In this document: piece after piece, positions 60,873 to 64,000 of the stretch
Numbering within the stretch: the first letter of the stretch is position 1
How the letters are laid out: every line of letters starts with the position of its first letter
Assembly (NCBI GenBank): GCA_038148375.1
Contig: JAYQVH010000005.1
Location: 62,001-126,000, forward strand
Source: CAWUEX02 sp038148375
GTDB taxonomy: Bacteria > Pseudomonadota > Alphaproteobacteria > Rhodospirillales > Rhodospirillaceae
DNA length: 64,000 bases
Reading direction: 5' to 3'
The notes under the pieces: model-generated
The model's database searches: none
The model's input: only the letters and a program-made list of their open reading frames with translations
What the model was told of the DNA's origin: nothing
Program-made: the position numbers and the translations under genes

Positions 60873-61340
60873 ATGCGCTGTCCGTATTGCGGGGGGCTTG
60901 ACACCCAGGTCAAGGACTCACGTCCGACCGAAGACAACGCGGCGATCCGGCGGCGGCGCTTTTGCCCGGCCTGTGCCGCTCGCTTCACGACCTTCGAACG
61001 GGTTCAGTTGCGCGATCTCATCGTTACCAAGAAGGGTGGCCAGCGTGTGCCCTTTGATCGCGATAAGCTTGCCCGCTCTCTGTTCATCGCCTGCCGAAAG
61101 CGGCCGGTAGAGGAGGACCGTATAGAGCGCGTCGTCAACGGCATCCAGCGCCGTCTGGAAAGCATGGGCGAGACCGAAATTCCGTCCGAAGCGATAGGTG
61201 AGATGGTCATGGAGGCACTCGAAGGGCTCGACAAAGTGGCCTACATCCGCTTCGCATCTGTTTACAAAAACTTCAGAGAAATCAAAGACTTCGAAAGTCT
61301 AATTGATAATATATCTGAAGACAGTTCCAGCGACGACTGA
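60873..61340 (+). CDS. nrdR: Transcriptional repressor NrdR
   Basis: A 155-residue zinc-ribbon and ATP-cone protein that represses ribonucleotide reductase genes in response to dATP/ATP. The zinc ribbon is MRCPYCGGLDTQVKDSRPTE with CPAC further on. The ATP cone contains VTKKGGQRVPFDRDKLARSL. It starts 21 bases after glyA. Confidence 0.97.
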   Translation: MRCPYCGGLDTQVKDSRPTEDNAAIRRRRFCPACAARFTTFERVQLRDLIVTKKGGQRVPFDRDKLARSLFIACRKRPVEEDRIERVVNGIQRRLESMGETEIPSEAIGEMVMEALEGLDKVAYIRFASVYKNFREIKDFESLIDNISEDSSSDD

Positions 61341-61362
61341 GCCGTAGGGCCGGCGGAAAACC

Positions 61363-62478
61363 ATGACAGCGTCGGCCGCTAGCGATCACGCCTTCATGGG
61401 TACGGCGCTTGCCTTGGCGCAGCGCGGTTTGGGCAATTCGGCGCCCAACCCCGCGGTCGGCTGCATCGTGGTGAAAGACGGTGCGATCGTCGGACGCGGC
61501 TGGACTCAGCCCGGTGGGCGGCCTCACGCGGAAACTGAAGCGCTGAAGCGGGCGGGCGCGGCAGCCAAGAACGCAACCGCCTACGTCACGCTTGAACCCT
61601 GCTGTCACACCGGGCAAACCCCACCTTGCACCGACGCCTTAATCAATGCCGGCGTTGCGCGCGTTGTCATCGCTGTTTCAGATCCTGACGACCGCGTCGA
61701 CGGCGGCGGGGTCGCCGCATTGGAAGACGCGGGATTGGACGTGGTCACCGGCGTGCGCGAGGCGGAAGCTCTTGAAGTCAACGCCGGTTTTTTCAAACGC
61801 ACGCGGACTGGGTTGCCGTTCATCGCGTTGAAAAGCGCGAGCAGCTTGGATGGCCGCATCGCGCTTGCCAACGGCTCCAGTCAATGGATCACCGGAACGG
61901 TTGCACGGCGCTACGGCCACTTACTGCGGGCGTCCTATGACGCAATCGTCGTCGGCTCCGGAACGGTTCTTGCCGATAACCCGCAACTCACCTGCCGGTT
62001 GCCGGGATTTCAAGGGCCGCATCCGGTGCGCGTCGTGCTCGACCGGCGCCTGCGGATCAAACCTGATGCCGCCGTGGCGGCCTCAGCCCGCGAAGTTCCC
62101 ACCTGGGTCGTGACCAGCGCCACAGCGGACAAATCGAAAAGCACGGAACTGGAAAACACCGGCGTCCGTATTCTTACTGCCGCGGACCCAAGCGATCACG
62201 CATTCGCCCGCGCGGCGGCCTCGCTGTTGGCTGAGCAGGGCCTGAATCGCGTGTTGATCGAAGGCGGAGGCCAAATCGCGGCGTCATTTCTGCACGACGG
62301 CTTGATCGACCGGGTCTACGCGGTGCGCTCTGGCAGCATTCTTGGCGCTGACGGACGCGCCGCCATGGCAGACCTAAACCTGAAATCTCTTGATGAGGCG
62401 CCGGTGTTCATCCGGTCCGATCAGCGGCGGCTTGGCGACGACCTCCTTGAAATTCTCGACCAAAGCCCCACTGTTTAG
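61363..62478 (+). CDS. ribD: Bifunctional diaminohydroxyphosphoribosylaminopyrimidine deaminase / 5-amino-6-(5-phosphoribosylamino)uracil reductase
   Basis: A 371-residue enzyme performing two riboflavin-pathway steps. The zinc deaminase domain shows HAETEALKRAG and LEPCCHTGQTPPCTDALI. The reductase domain (~residues 150-371) contains ALKSASSLDGRIALANGSSQ and LIEGGGQIAASFL. The order ribD-ribE-ribB places it as the first riboflavin gene here, 22 bases after nrdR. Confidence 0.96.
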   Translation: MTASAASDHAFMGTALALAQRGLGNSAPNPAVGCIVVKDGAIVGRGWTQPGGRPHAETEALKRAGAAAKNATAYVTLEPCCHTGQTPPCTDALINAGVARVVIAVSDPDDRVDGGGVAALEDAGLDVVTGVREAEALEVNAGFFKRTRTGLPFIALKSASSLDGRIALANGSSQWITGTVARRYGHLLRASYDAIVVGSGTVLADNPQLTCRLPGFQGPHPVRVVLDRRLRIKPDAAVAASAREVPTWVVTSATADKSKSTELENTGVRILTAADPSDHAFARAAASLLAEQGLNRVLIEGGGQIAASFLHDGLIDRVYAVRSGSILGADGRAAMADLNLKSLDEAPVFIRSDQRRLGDDLLEILDQSPTV

Positions 62479-62480
62479 TC

Positions 62481-63071
62481 ATGTTTACCGGTCTCATCAC
62501 CGATCTCGGCGAGATTAAAGACGTTGCGACGGGCGACGGCGGCACGCGCTTCGTTATCGGAACCGCGTATGACACCTCTACGCTCGAGATGGGGGCATCC
62601 ATAGCCTGCAATGGATGCTGTCTGACGGCCCTCGATCTCAAGCCAGGCAGTTTCGCTGTCGACGTTTCACATGAAACGCTGAACCGTACGACGCTGCGCC
62701 ATTGGCAGTCGGGACGCCGGATAAATCTTGAGCGCTCTTTGAAACTGGGCGACGAACTCGGCGGGCATTTGGTCTCGGGCCATGTCGACTGTGTTGCGGA
62801 AGTGATTGACGTCCGGCGCGACGGTGACTCCGTGCGTTACACCTTCAAGGTGCCTTCGGCGTTCGCGCACTTCATTGCGGAAAAGGGGTCTGTCGCCGTT
62901 GATGGCGTCTCACTAACGGTCAATGAAGTCGGCGAGGACTCCTTCGGGGTCAATATTATCCCCCATACTCAACAGGTTACGACGCTCGGGGCACTGCGTG
63001 CCGGTGATGCGGTAAACATAGAAATCGACATGCTTGCGCGCTATGTTGCGCGCCTTCTCAACCGCTCCTGA
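62481..63071 (+). CDS. ribE: Riboflavin synthase, alpha chain
   Basis: A 196-residue two-lobed enzyme converting two lumazine molecules into riboflavin. It opens with the family MFTGLITDLG. The N-lobe has VDVSHETLNRTTL and the C-lobe GDELGGHLVSGHVDCV with VDGVSLTVNEVGEDSF. The two lobes are internal repeats. The gap to ribD is two bases. Confidence 0.96.
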   Translation: MFTGLITDLGEIKDVATGDGGTRFVIGTAYDTSTLEMGASIACNGCCLTALDLKPGSFAVDVSHETLNRTTLRHWQSGRRINLERSLKLGDELGGHLVSGHVDCVAEVIDVRRDGDSVRYTFKVPSAFAHFIAEKGSVAVDGVSLTVNEVGEDSFGVNIIPHTQQVTTLGALRAGDAVNIEIDMLARYVARLLNRS

Positions 63072-63078
63072 GCCGTCC

Positions 63079-64000
63079 GTGTCCGATACCGATTACCTGT
63101 CCTCGATAGAGGAAATCCTCGAAGACGCCCGCAATGGGCGCATGTTTATCCTGGTCGACGACGAAGACCGGGAGAACGAGGGGGATCTGATTGTCCCGGC
63201 GCAGATGGCGACACCGGACGCGGTCAATTTCATGGCCAAGCATGGCCGCGGCCTGATTTGCCTGGCACTGACGCAAGATCGCTGCCGCGAACTCAACTTG
63301 CCGCTGATGGAAGCGCACAATCAGTCGCGTTTGGCGACGGCGTTTACCGTCAGCATCGAAGCGCGCGATGGCGTGACAACGGGCATTTCGGCCTCGGACA
63401 GAGCGCATACGATTTCGGTCGCGATCGACCCGTCAAAAGGCAAGAGCGACCTCGCCACGCCGGGCCATGTGTTTCCGCTGATGGCGCGTAACGGAGGGGT
63501 GCTGGTGCGAGCGGGGCATACGGAAGCCGCTGTAGACATCTGCCGAATGTCCGGACTGACCGCCGCCGGCGTGATCTGCGAGATCATGAACGACAATGGG
63601 GAAATGGCGCGCCTGCCGGATTTGATTCCGTTTGCGCAAAAACATGGCTTGAAAATTGCCACCATCGCCGAACTCATCGCCTATCGCCGACGGACCGAGA
63701 AATACATCGAGATGACAGCGGAGCGGCCGTTCAATTCCAAGTTCGGCCGCGGCTGGACGCTGCGGATATACAAGAACGTCCTCTCGGACGTTGAACACCT
63801 AGCTCTCGTCAAGGGCGAGCTTGACGGTTCGAAAGCCCCAATGGTGCGCATGCACCAAGTCAACGTGTTGAGCGATATGTTCTGGGATGCGGACAGCCCG
63901 AAAACCGGTGAGCTTCACCGGGCGATGGCGATGGTCTCCGACCACGGACATGGCGCGGTTGTGGTTTTGCGCGAGATGGGGACACCGCAGATCAGCGAAC
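63079..64000 (+). CDS. ribB: 3,4-dihydroxy-2-butanone 4-phosphate synthase with degenerate cyclohydrolase-like domain (cut by window end)
   Basis: The gene starts at GTG 63079, 7 bases after ribE, and runs off the right edge. RibB motifs are clear: ILVDDEDRENEGDL, FMAKHGRGLICLAL, RLATAFTVSIEARDGVTTGI and GHVFPLMARNGGVLVRAGHT. The following domain begins like GTP cyclohydrolase II (LRIYKNVLSDVEHLALVKG), but the zinc-binding Cys cluster is replaced (HQVNVLSDMFWDADSPKTG). This is like the RibBX variants known in Proteobacteria, so cyclohydrolase activity is probably lost. Position in the operon supports the riboflavin role. Confidence 0.93.
   Translation, partial: MSDTDYLSSIEEILEDARNGRMFILVDDEDRENEGDLIVPAQMATPDAVNFMAKHGRGLICLALTQDRCRELNLPLMEAHNQSRLATAFTVSIEARDGVTTGISASDRAHTISVAIDPSKGKSDLATPGHVFPLMARNGGVLVRAGHTEAAVDICRMSGLTAAGVICEIMNDNGEMARLPDLIPFAQKHGLKIATIAELIAYRRRTEKYIEMTAERPFNSKFGRGWTLRIYKNVLSDVEHLALVKGELDGSKAPMVRMHQVNVLSDMFWDADSPKTGELHRAMAMVSDHGHGAVVVLREMGTPQISE

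Overview
This window looks like the chromosome of an alphaproteobacterium, most likely of the Rhodospirillales type. The assignment is inference from gene order and family content: a pdhA-pdhB(lipoyl fusion)-pdhC-lpd-lipA run, the order slt | dapA-smpB, the order folK-rpoZ-rsh-pdxJ-acpS-lepB-rnc-era-recO, a Bpt/Ate arginyl transferase gene, and glyA-nrdR-ribD-ribE-ribB. The DNA is GC-rich and most genes are tightly packed.

Layout. (1) 1-9.7 kb holds four paralogous SAM-dependent methyltransferase genes (the first cut by the window edge). The three complete ones each start with a twin-arginine-like, alanine-rich leader. Between copies three and four lie a phosphofructokinase gene and a divergent overlapping operon: AMP/thymidine-phosphorylase family enzyme, PRPP-synthetase family enzyme, beta-CASP RNA nuclease. 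(2) 9.7-16 kb is accessory: two unrecognised envelope proteins, then an ECF sigma / FecR / STN-TonB receptor cell-surface signalling operon. The sigma gene and the receptor gene are each broken by one in-frame stop codon, each of which could come from a Gln codon by C-to-T change. (3) 16-22 kb carries an MFS exporter, a Rieske oxygenase preceded by an exact FNR/FixK-type box, an anchored alpha/beta hydrolase, an apparently exported NAD(P)-binding protein and a membrane protein. (4) 22.4-30.7 kb is the pyruvate dehydrogenase / lipoate block with ftsB upstream and cinA-pgpA downstream. (5) 31-36.6 kb covers envelope growth and housekeeping: M23 peptidase + bactofilin, Slt transglycosylase, dapA, smpB. 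(6) 36.6-41.4 kb is a mixed set: molybdopterin oxidoreductase, O-methyltransferase, glutathione peroxidase, formamidase-like enzyme, family-5 uracil-DNA glycosylase, LabA/NYN protein. (7) 41.5-54.5 kb is a long housekeeping block running from folK to parC, with an unannotated 59-residue membrane ORF between era and recO. (8) 54.5-58.7 kb has a direct repeat at the end of the arginyl-transferase gene and a decayed chimeric gene: penicillin acylase joined in frame to the C-terminal half of MotB, with two frameshifts. (9) 58.7-64 kb carries rpiB, glyA, nrdR and riboflavin genes, ending in a truncated RibB whose cyclohydrolase-like half lacks the usual zinc cysteines.

No tRNA, rRNA, CRISPR array or insertion sequence was recognised. 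The strongest candidates for something unusual are the leader-bearing methyltransferase array, the penicillin acylase-MotB chimera, and the double-nonsense signalling operon.
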